DNA from: Catonia carolina
Taxonomy: Eukaryota; Arthropoda; Insecta; Hemiptera; Achilidae
Length of the DNA: 64,000 nt
Direction: 5' to 3'
NCBI GenBank assembly: GCA_035578175.1
Contig: JAQMRL010000006.1
Coordinates: forward strand, 28,894,393-28,958,392
In this document: positions 1-11,075 of the stretch, in pieces
Layout: every line of letters begins with the position of its first letter
How positions within the stretch are numbered: the stretch's first letter is position 1
Notes under the pieces: generated by a model
Told to the model about the DNA's origin: nothing
Seen by the model: the letters and a program-made list of their open reading frames with translations, nothing else
The model's database searches: none
Made by a program: the position numbers and the translations under genes

Positions 1-310
1 GGGTAAAGTTCTCCAATCATAGAAATACCAGTAACAACAGAATGAAGAAATTGATACAAGAGAAAATGTGAAAAGCTCCATTCTATTGACAAAAGGGTTC
101 AATTTTGACTAGATTGATTGATTAATGTTGACACTAAATCTTTCTTTTTATTGTTTGCTACCATCAAATCAGTCCAATCCTATAATTTTTATCATCCTCC
201 ATTTTATCCATTTATTTTATAACTAAAGAATAAAGTAAATTATATTTTTCAGATTTTCGGCATCATTTTTTAAAGTTTACTTTACTGGATTATACCGTAG
301 ATAATAAAAT
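1..310. other. A+T-rich sequence, nothing recognised
   Basis: No open frame of note, no RNA-gene boxes and no match to the repeat families seen elsewhere in the window. It ends where a family B repeat begins. Confidence 0.5.
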
Positions 311-1464
311 AAAAAATTCACACGACTTTCTCTTGTCAATGCTAATTATTACCAATATAACCAAACATTAGTTATAAAACATTAGAAATAAACAAACAAA
401 TTTAACCTCACAAAACAAAACCTAATTTTAATCATGAGTGAATGATGCAAAATGAAAATCAACCTCAGTTTCGTTTAATAACACGAAAAATCACTCCTTG
501 ACGCTAAACTAGGCTCTGTAGAGAAAAACACTATGAATAAAAGTTGTAGATCTTTTAATTTTCTATAAATTTGATGATACTTTTTATATACTTTTGTCGT
601 AAAATGTCTTTTGTCGTAAAAATACTAAGACCGAAATATTGGTAAATTTGTTTTTATAGATTTTCATGAAAAAATGAAAATCACAAATTACCGCTAACCT
701 GAGCATTATACAAAGAAATTTTTTAAATAAAAGTAGTTGTATATTTTTAAATTGTCTACAGCTTTAATTACACTTTCACCTTAAAATACTTTTACCTTAA
801 AGGCCGCAATCTCAAAAAAAAACAATTTTTATCTACAAGAAAACAGCCTTCCCAAGAATTTCAGCAGACATAGCGTCTACCCTATCTTGCAGAGCATAAA
901 AAATGTAATAAATAAGGCGGTTTAAAAAAAAATCGTAGGAGCTGTTTTTGAGAAATTCGCAAAAAGTGAAAAATGACATGAATAAAAATAAATCGGTTGA
1001 CCGATTTTGATGAAAATGTTCGTGTCGGGTCCTCTGGTGGCTGGTGGTATCTAACTTAAGTTTTAAGTTTCAACTTCGTACGATGTTCCGTTCTTGAGGT
1101 ATTCTGTTCACCCACCGATACACAGACCAATCACTAAAAACATGTTTTATTGGGTTAAAGGAATCTGAAAACGTGTATATCCGATGAAAACTCAATTTCG
1201 AAAAATCGTTATGAAAACAGTACTTTATTTTCTATATTCAGTATTCATATAAGCATTTTTTTTTTTTTTTTTTTTTTTGGTTTGACGTCCGACTGTTCTG
1301 CGATTACTACTAATGGAGACGGTGAAGGATGAAATCATTTTTTTTGTAACGTATGAAAATATGCCGTGCCTGAATGGGATTCGAACCCAAGACCGCATGA
1401 TGAGAGGCGAGCACGTTACCAACTACGCCAATGCGGCCGGCTCATATAGGCTAGGGAAAGTAAT
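311..1464 (+). repeat. Family B element, interrupted by a tRNA-SINE
   Basis: This is a near full-length copy of the ~940-bp repeat named family B here. The 5' end has the ACTTTCTCTTG motif. The 3' half has the family's conserved stretch (gttgaccgattttgatgaaa, tgttccgttcttgag). The last few bases, catataggctagggaaagta, lie after an inserted SINE at 1255-1441. It has no coding capacity that I recognise. The inverted terminal motif ACTTTCTCTTGCC/GGCAAGAGAAAGT seen in better copies suggests a non-autonomous DNA transposon; this is inferred. Confidence 0.75.
1255..1441 (-). repeat. tRNA-derived SINE (SINE1), full length
   Basis: Read on the minus strand, the head has a perfect A box TGGCGTAGTTGG (1419-1430) and B box GGTTCGAATCC (1377-1387). 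A tail with the ~ctgcattagcagaaa motif follows, ending in a poly-A (poly-T at 1256-1278). The target-site duplication is tcatataRgc at 1245-1254 and 1442-1451, inside the end of family B. The pol III boxes, A tail and ~10-bp duplication are standard for SINEs moved by a LINE. It is not a functional tRNA, because the acceptor stem pairs poorly and it sits in a retroposon. Confidence 0.85.
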
Positions 1465-2169
1465 AAACTAAAAAAAGCGCACTGCATGACTGAAACTAAC
1501 AGACTTACCTAAGATAAACCGGTATGTTAGTTATACTTTCAAACGTTAGATTTTAGAATAGTTTATTTACATGAATGAAAATTTCAGGTAACATAGTTGT
1601 TGTAAGGATTTATGCTGAAAAGTAGGGGTTTAACGAGGGGTAGTTTTAAGGGTAAAGAAAGTTAAGAGGCGAACGTTATAGAAGGCTGTTCTAGAAGTAG
1701 AGACTGATTTAAGCTCATTATCTCGTTGATATTTCCTAAGCTAAAAGCCACAGTCAACTTAAATTCAGTTTCTATACACCTGTGTTCCTTAATAGAATGG
1801 ATTGAAGAAGCAATGTTGTTAAAAGAATAAGCATTTGTCAACCAATAATTTATTTGTTTTTATTTTTATTCTATCAAAGAGTATCCGAGTTTAATAAAAT
1901 TTTAAGAGGTAGCGTATATAAAAATAATTGGATCTGCACTAAATTAAGAAAGAGACAAAAATATTACCCAGAAAACATGGTTTCTTTGACGTTCTATTCA
2001 TTATTTTCCTTTCGATAAATTTAGATGTTCCTTGATATATTTTCATTTTGAAAACTCACGAAGGACGCAAGCCTCTGAGGATTTGAATAATAAAATAACC
2101 ATACATAAATTTAATAAATAATTTTAATTTTAAATAAAAAGTAACATAGTATTTAATGGAGTGAAAAAT
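1465..2169. other. A+T-rich sequence, nothing recognised
   Basis: I see no gene, repeat family or RNA boxes. Only short, low-complexity frames are present. Confidence 0.45.
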
Positions 2170-2560
2170 AAAACAAAAAAATCTGATGTGAAACACTCAT
2201 AAACTTTCTTTCGCCAATGCAAATAATGAACAATATAACCTAACATTAGTAATAAAACATTAAAAAAAAACAAAAAACTAACCTCAAAAAACATAATTTT
2301 AATCATGAGTGAATGATGCAAAATGAAAACCAACCTTAGTTTGGCTTAATAATACGGGAAATCACTCTTTCAAGCTAAACTAGACATTTTAGAGAAAAAT
2401 GCTTAAAATAAAAGTCATAGATCGTTTAATTTTCTATAAATTTGATTGAAACTTTTGATATGCACTTTTGTCGTAAAATGCATACTACGGCCGAAATATT
2501 AACAAATCCATTTTTTACAGAGTTTCATGAAAAAAAAAACAGAAAATCACTAATTATCTA
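2170..2560 (+). repeat. Family B, 5' part only
   Basis: It starts with the family signature (atctg-tgtgaaacactca, ttaatcatgagtgaatgatg) and continues to the gtcgtaaaatgcat motif, then stops. The 3' half is missing. Confidence 0.75.
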
Positions 2561-2689
2561 ATCTCACACCGGTGAAATACGACCTCGACGCGATTAAAAT
2601 ATCCAGGCCGAAAAACGAGTCGCGTCGTGCATGTTTGCGTATTGAGGAGACTAGACCTCGACGCAACAGTTCAACTTTTTTTTTTCGAG

Positions 2690-2910
2690 GAAGCAGTTAA
2701 AATGGTTTTGCTATTTGCAAAGGATGGAGAATGGTAGGTGGTTAAAGAGGGTATGGAAATGGACTTCAGCCAGTAGAAGAAGGAGTGACATGGTTGGATG
2801 AGGTGCAGGAGGCAAAGTCTTTGGGGCGGTTCTACGATGGAGACTGGCGAGACAGAGAAAGGTGGTGCTTAGAAAGTGAGAGATACACTGGGCTGTAAAT
2901 CCTCGCATGA
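2690..2910 (+). pseudogene. LINE reverse-transcriptase C-terminal relic
   Basis: Frame 1 of the + strand reads KQLKWFCYLQRMENGRW followed by LKRVWKWTSASRRRSD. This is the shape of the L-x-W-x-G-H-x-x-R-M ... R-R-R block that ends many insect LINE polymerases. The frame is broken by stops and neither the reverse-transcriptase core nor the endonuclease is present. It is a dead 3' fragment; the clade cannot be assigned from this piece. Confidence 0.6.
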
Positions 2911-3562
2911 GTATATGATTTTAATAAGTTCTTATAAATTTGTTTATCATTTATTATTCCTTGATCCCCAAAGAAATAGAGCAAAAATAATTTACGGTGC
3001 GAGGAATTAAAAATGAAAGCATAAAATTAAAACTAAATTACAATTTCAGTAAAATTCTTTTATTGATATATGATATTGATGAGAATTTAGAACGAGAGAC
3101 AGACATAAATGAATTGGTAAGGGTGTTGATACAAATGGTATAATTTTATTGTTTTATTTGATGTGATGATGGTATGTCCTAATTGGCTTTTCCGAGGGTG
3201 GATCGGGGGGGGGGGGGGGTGGAAGGGAAAAACGAGATACAAAATACGAAATAGATCATGACGGATGTGGGATGTTCGACTGAAGTGAACAACGGACGAC
3301 AGCCTCGTATAATTGTACGCTCATCTGTTACTAATAGTTTCAACTGAACGGTTAAATTGGTGATTCGGATGTCGTTTTTGTCACTTTTTGTTCCAATGTA
3401 ATTAACGTTTGTTCGTATGTAAGAGAAAGTCTTAAACTGTTCAGCAATGTTATTTAAATTAATGTATTTTGAAACACTATCACACAATTACATTATTCTC
3501 TAGAAGAAAAGTGTCACTTTGTAAATTTATTTAAAAGACCAAATAAATAAACTCAAAATACA
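2911..3562. other. A+T-rich sequence with a 15-bp G run
   Basis: No recognised gene. An uninterrupted run of G lies at 3205-3219. The minus-strand frame of 102 codons at 3179-3487 matches no family I know and has no splice or motif support. Confidence 0.45.
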
Positions 3563-4064
3563 TCTATATTAATATTATAAAGAAAAAGCATCTTTTTATG
3601 TGCGCGCTATTTTGCAAAACTACTCAACCGATTTTCATGAAAATTTGACAGCATATTTGTCACAACATATTAGCATATTTGTCAGTAACAGTTTACTTTT
3701 AAATTTTGAAAAATGATAACCCTAAGTGTCCTAATGAAGATTTTCATAAATATGTATGTATGTGTGTGAGAATGTACTGTCCTTGAAGTTGATGAAGACG
3801 TTTGAAGTTGTCGAGAGACGTACCGGGGGGAGGGGGAATGATCAAAATGTCTTTATTTTGTTATTTGTGTGTGTGTTTTTTTGTACTATTTTTGAAGTAC
3901 AGTACAATACATAGGTACGTATAAAGACTAACGAGAGACGTACGTGGGGAAATTTAGTGTGTGTGTTGGAGTATACAGTCGACAAAATTTCTATTACATA
4001 AATTTTTTAAAACAAAATTGAATACACATGTTTCGGATGCGAAGGGGCGTGGGTATGCTAGTAA
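3563..4064 (+). repeat. Family D dispersed repeat
   Basis: It starts tattaatattataaagaaaa and ends gaaggggcgtgggtatgctagta. It shares the block ccctaa-tgtcctaatgaaga (inverted, aggaccctaagggttatca) and both ends with the inverted copy at 8118-8520. No coding potential is seen. The superfamily is not determined. Confidence 0.6.
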
Positions 4065-4384
4065 ATACATAAATATACTTATAAATATTTACATTTTTTC
4101 GTTGATTCGGGGAAAAATTGTGATCACTTGCAAACAAACTCCACAATGAAGACTGAAACGACGTTCGAGTAGGCCCATGAAATATATTCCATTTAAAATT
4201 TTATTTCGTAAAAATAAAAACTATTAAAATAAAATTACATTATCCTGATAAAATTTATTTTTATTTGAAACACTGATAAAGGGTGGAGCTTTCCTGTAAG
4301 TAATTAAAGTTTCTGTTCTTTATACTTCACTTTTAATTTTTTTGGTTGTTGTAGTCTCTGAAAATTGTAAAAATCGAATAAAAT
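4065..4384. other. A+T-rich sequence, nothing recognised
   Basis: No gene or repeat signature seen. Confidence 0.4.
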
Positions 4385-4454
4385 TAAAAAATTTGGTGTG
4401 AAACATTCGACTTTCTCTTACCAATTTAAATAATGGAGAGTAAGACCTAATTTT
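4385..4454 (+). repeat. Family B, 5' terminal fragment
   Basis: About 70 bp of the family B 5' end (ttggtgtgaaacattcg, actttctcttaccaa), cut off where the family A copy begins. Confidence 0.6.
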
Positions 4455-4850
4455 TGTTGTTTTTTAGGTCATCAGTTGAAAGGCTGGTTTGAACCTCTAG
4501 AGGTTTTACTAAGTAAAACGAGGAATGAGGTCGATTAAAATTGTCTTCCTCACTGAGTGGAAAACTATGCTTATCAGCATGCCGGGCTTTCTGAAAAGCA
4601 CATATTTTCCACTCTGCAAATGACACCTTCACTTCATTCACCACAAGGTCTGGCAGTATAATGAAATCCATTACTTTCAGAGGAGATAACTCTGATTAAT
4701 GTCTTTTACACCTCTACCTCTTCTGTTCTTAAATTATTCAGTCATATAACCGGCTGACCATGTGATAAGAAACAAAACTATTTATTTTAGTCTTGCAAGG
4801 AACAGATTGAGTGTAAATAATTTGACACTTCACCGGTCTGTTATGGGTAA
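4455..4850 (-). repeat. Family A retroposon, full length
   Basis: On the minus strand it begins at ...cccataacagaccgg and ends with the gaccta-aacaac tail (gttgtttttt at 4455 on +). The open frame reading MDFIILPDLVVNEVKV, then FAEWKICAFQKARHADKHSF, is intact (4447-4671). Element length ~395 bp. See 57679-58076 for the best-bounded copy. Confidence 0.8.
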
Positions 4851-5280
4851 CCTTTATACATACCAAATTTACCCTTTATTTACATTGAGAGATTAGTTAC
4901 AAATAGTTTTATATTTAGATTAAAACTATTAGAAATAATGAATTAAGAATGTGATTAAATATAATGTCTAACAATAGTGAACTTAAACCCAACAGATTTG
5001 GTGATTTAATAGTTATATATGAGCCTGGTTAAAATTACGGTTTCTGTTCTAAATGATTATTAATTACAACCAGTAAAGGCACTGCGTAACTAAATACCCC
5101 TAAAGGTCTATGTTATTACATCCTAGGATGTAACAGTGTTAACTTGTATTAATTATAATTTGTCTAATAACAAAATCACCGTACTATAAAAATCACTAAG
5201 AATAAAAATAATTATCTATAACTATACTAATATTATTAAGTAACATTATTGTTTGTTTATTTTTACGAAATATTAATAGA
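4851..5280. other. A+T-rich sequence, nothing recognised
   Basis: No gene or repeat signature seen. Confidence 0.4.
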
Positions 5281-6320
5281 AACTGTCCATAACAGATAGG
5301 TGGAGTATTAAATTATTTGCACTCAACCTGTTAGTTCCAGGGTTACAATAGATGGTTCTGTTTCTTATCACATGGTCACCCAATTATATGACAAAAGGAT
5401 TTAAGAACAGAGTAGAGGTGTAAAATATGGTCAGAATTATCTCCTCTGACAGTAATGAATTTCATTATACAGCCAGACCTTGTGGTGAATGAATTGAAGA
5501 TGTCATTTGCAAGGTGAAATATATCTGCTCTGTAGAGGGTCTGGCATGCTGATAAGCATACTTTTCAACTCAGTGAGAAAAGCATAAATCACAAGAACTG
5601 CCAATAACAATCAGGTGGAGTGTTAAATTATTTGCACTCAATCTGTTAATTCCAGAGTTACAAAAAATAATTATGTTTCTTATCACATGGTCAGCCAATT
5701 ATATAACTGAAGCATTTAAGAACAGAAGAGGTAGAGGTGTAAAAGACACTAGTCAGAGTTATCTCTTCTGAGAGTAATGAATTTCATTGTACAGCCAGAC
5801 CTTGTGGTGAATGAAGGGGAAGTATCATTTGCAGAGTGGAAAATATGTGCTTTTCAGAGGGCCTGGCATGCTGATAAGCATACTTTTCCACTCAGTGAGA
5901 AAGGCACAAATCTTAGAAACTGCCCATAACAATTAGGTAGAGTGTTAAATTATTTTCAGACACTCTGTTGGTTCCAGGGTTACAAAAAATAATGCTGTTT
6001 CTTATCACATAATCAGGCAATTATATGACTAAAGCATTTAAGAACAGAAGTAGAGGTGTAAAATACACAAGTCAGATTTTTGTCATCTCTGAAAGTAATG
6101 AATTTCATTGTACAGACAGATACTGTGATGAATGAATTGAAGGTGTCATTTGTAGGGTGGAAAATATCTGCTTTTTAGAGGGCCTGGCATGCTGATAAGC
6201 ATACTTTTCTACTCAGTGAGGAAAGCACCTCAATTGTAAAGCACCTCACTCCTCGTATTACTAAAAAAAACCTCTAGAGGTTTAAACTAGCCTTTCGGCT
6301 GATAACCTAAACAACAAAAT
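5281..6320 (+). repeat. Tandem trimer of family A
   Basis: Three head-to-tail family A units start at 5281, 5596 and 5918 (aactg-cca-taaca). The first two stop at the same internal point, shortly after the cactcagtgagaaa motif, and run straight into the next unit through a short ataaatc/acaaatc-agaa linker. Only the third continues to the 3' end (gcctttcggctgataaccta, acaacaaa). Unit lengths are 315, 322 and ~400 bp. All three reading frames are degenerate. Confidence 0.8.
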
Positions 6321-7335
6321 TAGGTTATGTGTTTTTAATTTATATTATTCACTAAAATTGACTTAACATAGTGTAGTATGACAAATTTACTGGACATCTG
6401 GAGTTGTTTATTTTTTGAGTCTATTAAAATAATAAACATCTCCAGCTGATTGAAAAATTAATACTTTAAAATTATTTAATTCACATTGACAGAATTATTT
6501 AAAAGTTATTTATTTTAGTTACTAGGCAACTAAAGAAGAAGAAAAGATTTTGTACAAATTATTTTAATGGGGGACAAGACTCTAAACCGAACGGGCGGGT
6601 CCCTCATTCGTTCATCAAAAATATATTAATATTAGAAGTGAATTTATTTAAAGTTAAAAAATATATAGTTATACAAGAAGGACGTTAAAAGTTAATACAT
6701 ATATACATAATAGACAAAGACTTGTTGTTTTCGTATAAATAACAATTAGGTTACTGTGAAAATAAAATAATTTACTGATCATATGTTTATTCAAATAAAC
6801 AAATTTATTGATGATATATTAATGTGATAGCATAGAAATTGAATAATAAACAATTAATACACTGATTACTATTACTTATGATAATTATAATTAAAACGAG
6901 ATTCAATAATTAGGCTGCAAACATAACATAGTAATGTTCAAGGATTTTAATTACATAACAGAAAGGATGATGATGGTAAATGTTTTAACTATGCAATCTA
7001 ATTTAACTATCTCTTAAAATAGGTTGCATTTTTCAATATTTACAATGGCAAGATAAAGTTGTGTGAGTGTTTTATATAATATTTTTTTAAATATAAAAAC
7101 GAGGTTGGTACAGGACTTAAACAAAAATAAAAAAATATACTATATCAATCTCATTTTTAAACGAAATTTTATATTTTTTTAGTGTAAGGGTTTTGCCCGT
7201 CAGCCTTGTTTAACTCGTTTACTAAACAAATGTCACCTGAAAGAAATGACAGCTTATAATCATGTCACATGAGTAAACCTAGACTTAAAATTCAAGCAAA
7301 AATAAACTTGAAATCCACGTGTGATATTAGTATTA
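6321..7335. other. A+T-rich sequence, nothing recognised
   Basis: About 1 kb without recognised genes, repeat signatures or RNA boxes. Confidence 0.4.
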
Positions 7336-7615
7336 AAAATCTGGTGAGAAACACTCACATGACTTTCTCTTTCCAGTGTAAATAGTAAAATATATAACCT
7401 ACGTTTTATGATTAGTAAACAATGTAAAATGAAAAACTTAACCCAATTTTAATAATGAGTGAATGACGTAAAATTAAAATACACCACTGTGGACTTTTGA
7501 AAATACGGAAAATAGTAATTGACGCTAAATTAGGCTCTTTAGATCAAAATGTTTCAAATAAAATTTTAGATATTTTAATTTCCATACAATTTTGTCGTAA
7601 AATGCAAATAATTTT
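7336..7615 (+). repeat. Family B, 5' part
   Basis: It starts aaaatctggtgagaaacact, then gactttctctttcca, and carries the atgagtgaatgacg motif. It ends at the gtcgtaaaatgca motif beside a (TAA)n tract. Confidence 0.7.
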
Positions 7616-7662
7616 ACAATAAAAAAAAATTAATAATAATAATAATAATAATAATAAAAGTA

Positions 7663-7693
<31 letters not shown>

Positions 7694-7694
7694 G
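7616..7694. repeat. (TAA)n / (TTA)n microsatellite
   Basis: Runs of TAA then ATT. On the minus strand this directly follows the 3' end of the LINE relic at 7695-8075, so it is likely the LINE's own trinucleotide tail. Confidence 0.75.
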
Positions 7695-8075
7695 CCGTAG
7701 AGCTCCCGAAGTGGAAGACGCTGAGCATTATTCACGATCATTGATTATTGGACTTGGTGTTTTTCTTGTTTGCCCACCAGCCTTTCATTTTCTGAGAAAA
7801 ATCAGCTTTTCTTTCCTCACTCCATCTTGTTCCAACTCTTGGAATTTTAACCTTTGGAATAATCTCCCATTCATCAATTTTTGTTCTAAAACAACTTCGA
7901 TTGGTAACTTCATTATCAGTAATGTTTGCCAGAACTAGATCTTTCTTAACGTGTCGAATCCATTCCCCTCCATTGACAAGCGAAGCTACATATTTTACCA
8001 TTTTTTTTGTAACTCTATGATCAGGAAGCCTCATGATATGACCAAAAAATTTAAGACGTCTTCTTCTCATGTCAT
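7695..8075 (-). pseudogene. LINE polymerase C-terminal relic with (TAA)n tail
   Basis: A minus-strand frame (7738-8070, 110 codons) opens with RRRRLKFFGHIMRLPDHR and later carries RWSEERKADFSQKMK. This is the known tail of insect LINE polymerases that resemble RTE-type elements. The upstream reverse-transcriptase core is missing, so the copy is 5' truncated. It is flanked by (TAA)n on its 3' side and (TTA)n at 8084-8099 on its 5' side. Confidence 0.7.
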
Positions 8076-8117
8076 GTAATTATTATTATTATTATTATAA
8101 TTAATAATATTATAAAA

Positions 8118-8520
8118 ATACTAGCATACCCCGCGCGGCTTCGCACGCGAAACATGTGTAATAACAAACTATTTTTAAAATAAATATGTAACAAATTGTG
8201 TAGCTGCTAATCGACTGTATACTCTAGCGCGCGCACACACAAAACGATGCTTTGATAATTTCCTCCGCAGTTGTCTCTCGCCTTCATCAAGCCCCTTCGT
8301 CTACTTCAAAAGCAATACTGACTCACATGTCCACACACACACACACACATACATATTTATTAAAATCTTCATTAGGACCCTAAGGGTTATCATTTATGAA
8401 AATTTAAAAAGAAATTGTTGCTGTGAGTATAATATGAATATGCTGTCAAAATTTCAGAAGTTCTGGAAATTAGCCTGCACAACAGAAAACGCTTTGTCTT
8501 TATAATATTAGTACAGATTA
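8118..8520 (-). repeat. Family D dispersed repeat
   Basis: Inverted copy of the repeat at 3563-4064. The outer end is actagcataccccgcgcgg followed by cttcgcacgcg; the other end is tataatattagtaca. It carries short (CA)n tracts. Confidence 0.6.
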
Positions 8521-8699
8521 TGAAAAATATTATAAAATATCATTATTACAATCCAATATTATATTATTATTATTATTAGAAATACTATTATATTAATCAT
8601 AATATATTGTAGTAATAATAATATTAATAATTAATCATTTAATAAATTTTTTGGCTTTAGTACTACGGCCACAATATTAAAATATTTCATTTTTTACTA

Positions 8700-9490
8700 A
8701 TTTTGGTAAGCCAAATACAGACGATCAGCTGAAGCAAACTGTCTGATTGTGAGACGGAGGAGGACAGCGCAGTACATGCAATTTAAGACCAGAAGATGGA
8801 TACCAGAGGAGGGGATCTGGAGGTCACCGATTTCTCCAAAAAATCTCGGTGATTTTATGATTGCAGAAGAAGAAAGCTGGAAGGCCATTGAGGAGTTCAT
8901 ACTGAAGGTGATGAAGATCAGAGAAGCCCAGTTGCGTTGGTCCCAAAAGAAATCACAGGAAAATGGGTGATAAGAAGAGAAATTATCCAGCTAATAAAGA
9001 GCCTCCGGCAATTTTCGACTGCAGAAGATGGATACCAGACGGAGAATCTGGGAGTCACCGATTTCTCAAGAACATCTCTGTGATTTTATGATTGCAGAAG
9101 AAAAAAGCTGGAAGGCCATTGAGGAGTTCATACTGAAGGTGTTGAAGATCAGAGAAGCCCAGCTGCGTTAGTCCCAAAAGAAATCACAGGAAAATGGGTG
9201 ATAAGAAGATAAATTATCCAGCTAATAAAGAGCCTCCGGCTATTTTCGATTGCAGAAGATGGATACCAGAGAGGGAGGATTTGGGGATCAAGCTTGAGTC
9301 ACCGATTTCTCCAGAAAATCTCTGTGATTTTATGGTTGCAGAAGAAGAAAGCTGGAAGGCCATTGAGGAGTTTATCCAGAAGGATGTGATGAAGATCAGA
9401 AAAGCCAAGCTGCGTTAGTCCCAAAAGAAATCACTCAAAAAGAGGGAAAATGGGCGATAAGAAGAGAAATTATCCAGCTAATATAGAACT
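8700..9490 (+). repeat. LINE C-terminus in three tandem copies
   Basis: A ~231-bp unit starting agaagatggatacca repeats at 8791, 9023 and 9254. Each unit encodes RRWIP..., SPISP-NL-DFM-AEEESW, KAIEEFI-K-MKIR-A-LR, then a stop or near-stop (QKKSQENG). The E-E-S-W-x-A-I-E-x-F pattern followed by a charged helix resembles the extreme C-terminus of R1/LOA-type LINE polymerases. That assignment is by pattern and is not certain. The first unit is preceded by more LINE-like sequence (RLYLAYQN region in reverse, MRRRRTAQYMQFK on +). The unit length is a multiple of three, but small indels break the frame between units. Confidence 0.65.
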
Positions 9491-10165
9491 TCCGACTTGT
9501 TCAGATTATATAGAAAAATATTCAATGAAAAATAATTGATTTTTATCGAAACCTAGAGGACATTTGTGAAACTTGAAAACGATATAACCTGAAGAAAATT
9601 GAAATAAAAATTTGCTTAAAAATATTTGAGAAAACCAGACATCTTTTCTCTTGTTTTCAAGAAATATTAACACTATTGTTAAAGAAATAACAAACCAAGA
9701 TATACTAAAACTTGTTATTCATAACTTATAACTTCTTTTTTTATTATTTTTCATTTTTATCAAATCATAAATTGTAATAAAAGATATAAAAAGGGTACGT
9801 TCATGCGATATTAACTTCAGTCCTATTCCAAAGATTGAGTATGAAGTAGAATTACTCGCCAAAAGCCTTTTAAGCCTTAAGGGATGCATATACGAGTACT
9901 ACAATGTAGCAATAAAGGTTAGAAAACTCTCTCTTACGTATTTAATATATTTTATTAACAAACGATAAAAGTTAAGTATTGTATATGACTTGACTTTGAA
10001 ATATTTTAGTGAAGCGTTTAAAATTGAGATTAGACCCTATAAGATATTTTAAGAATTTTATAAACGCGTAAAGGTATTTAATTAAAATATTGTAAAGTTA
10101 AAAGTTGTTTTGAATTTAACTGAAAATGTCTTGTTTTATCACTGAGCTATATAGAGTTTTATTAT
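9491..10165. other. A+T-rich sequence, nothing recognised
   Basis: No gene or repeat signature seen. Confidence 0.4.
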
Positions 10166-10303
10166 AAAAAATCTGGTGTGAACACTTAACACAACTTTCT
10201 CTTGCCAATGCAAATAATGAACAATATTACCTAACATTAGTAATAAACCATTAGAAATAAACAAAAGACTAACCTCAATAAACATAACCTAATTTTAATC
10301 ATG
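10166..10303 (+). repeat. Family B, 5' fragment
   Basis: It has the 5' signature (aaatctggtgtgaacactta, caactttctcttgccaatgc) and runs to cctaattttaatcatg, where family A sequence starts. Confidence 0.7.
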
Positions 10304-11075
10304 TGATAAAAATCATGTTGACCATGTGATAAGAAACAGAACTATTTCTTGTATTTTATGGAACTAACAGATTGCAAATAATTTAACACTTCACTTGTCT
10401 TTTATAGGCAAGTACCTTTGCTTTGAACATCTAGAGGCTCTACTAAGTAAAATGAGGATTGAGGTATTTTACAATTGCCTTCTTCACCGAGTGCAAAAGT
10501 ATGCTCATCACCATACCAGGCCCTCAGAAAAGTATCTACTTTCCACCCTACAAGTGATACTTTCACTTCATAACCACAGGGTCTGGCTGTATAATGAAAT
10601 ACATTACTCTCACAGAAGATAATTCTGATTAGTGCCTTTTTTACCTCTTGTGTTCTTAAATATATAATTTATTTATTTGGTAGATCATGTGATAAGAAAC
10701 AGAACTATATTTTGTAGCTCTGGAGCTAATAGATCGCAAATAATTTAACACTTCACCTGTCTATTATGGGCAAGTATCTTTGCTTTAAGATCTAAAGGAT
10801 TTACTAAAAAAACGAGGAGTGAGTTGGTTTAAAATTCCCTCTCTCACTGAGTGGAAAAGTATGCTCATCACCATCAGAAAAGCATCTACTTTCCTAAAGG
10901 GTCTGGCTGTATAATAAAATTCATTACTCTCAACGGAGATAACTCTGATCAGTGTCTTTTACTCGACTACCTCTTCTGTTCTTAAATGCTTCAATCATTT
11001 ATAATTGGTTAACCACGTGATAAAAAATAGAACTAATGAACACTCCATCTGCCTGTTATCGGCATGCACTAAAAT
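10304..11075 (-). repeat. Tandem array of family A (partial, two near-full units)
   Basis: On the minus strand there are three family A units. Their pieces are 10304-10409 (5' portion only), 10410-10775 and 10776-11075. At the unit joins ttataggcaagtacctttgc / ttatgggcaagtatctttgc is followed by the family's interior. The join therefore differs from that of the array at 5281-6320. Frames are broken. Confidence 0.75.

Noticed and set aside
1361..1440. tRNA gene on the minus strand (also 33162-33240 and 36230-36310)
   Set aside because: Perfect A and B boxes, but the acceptor stem pairs poorly. The sequence is repeated with tails and target-site duplications, which marks SINE heads.
3179..3487. 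102-codon minus-strand frame
   Set aside because: No recognisable motif, splice context or relative in the window; it overlaps the G run.
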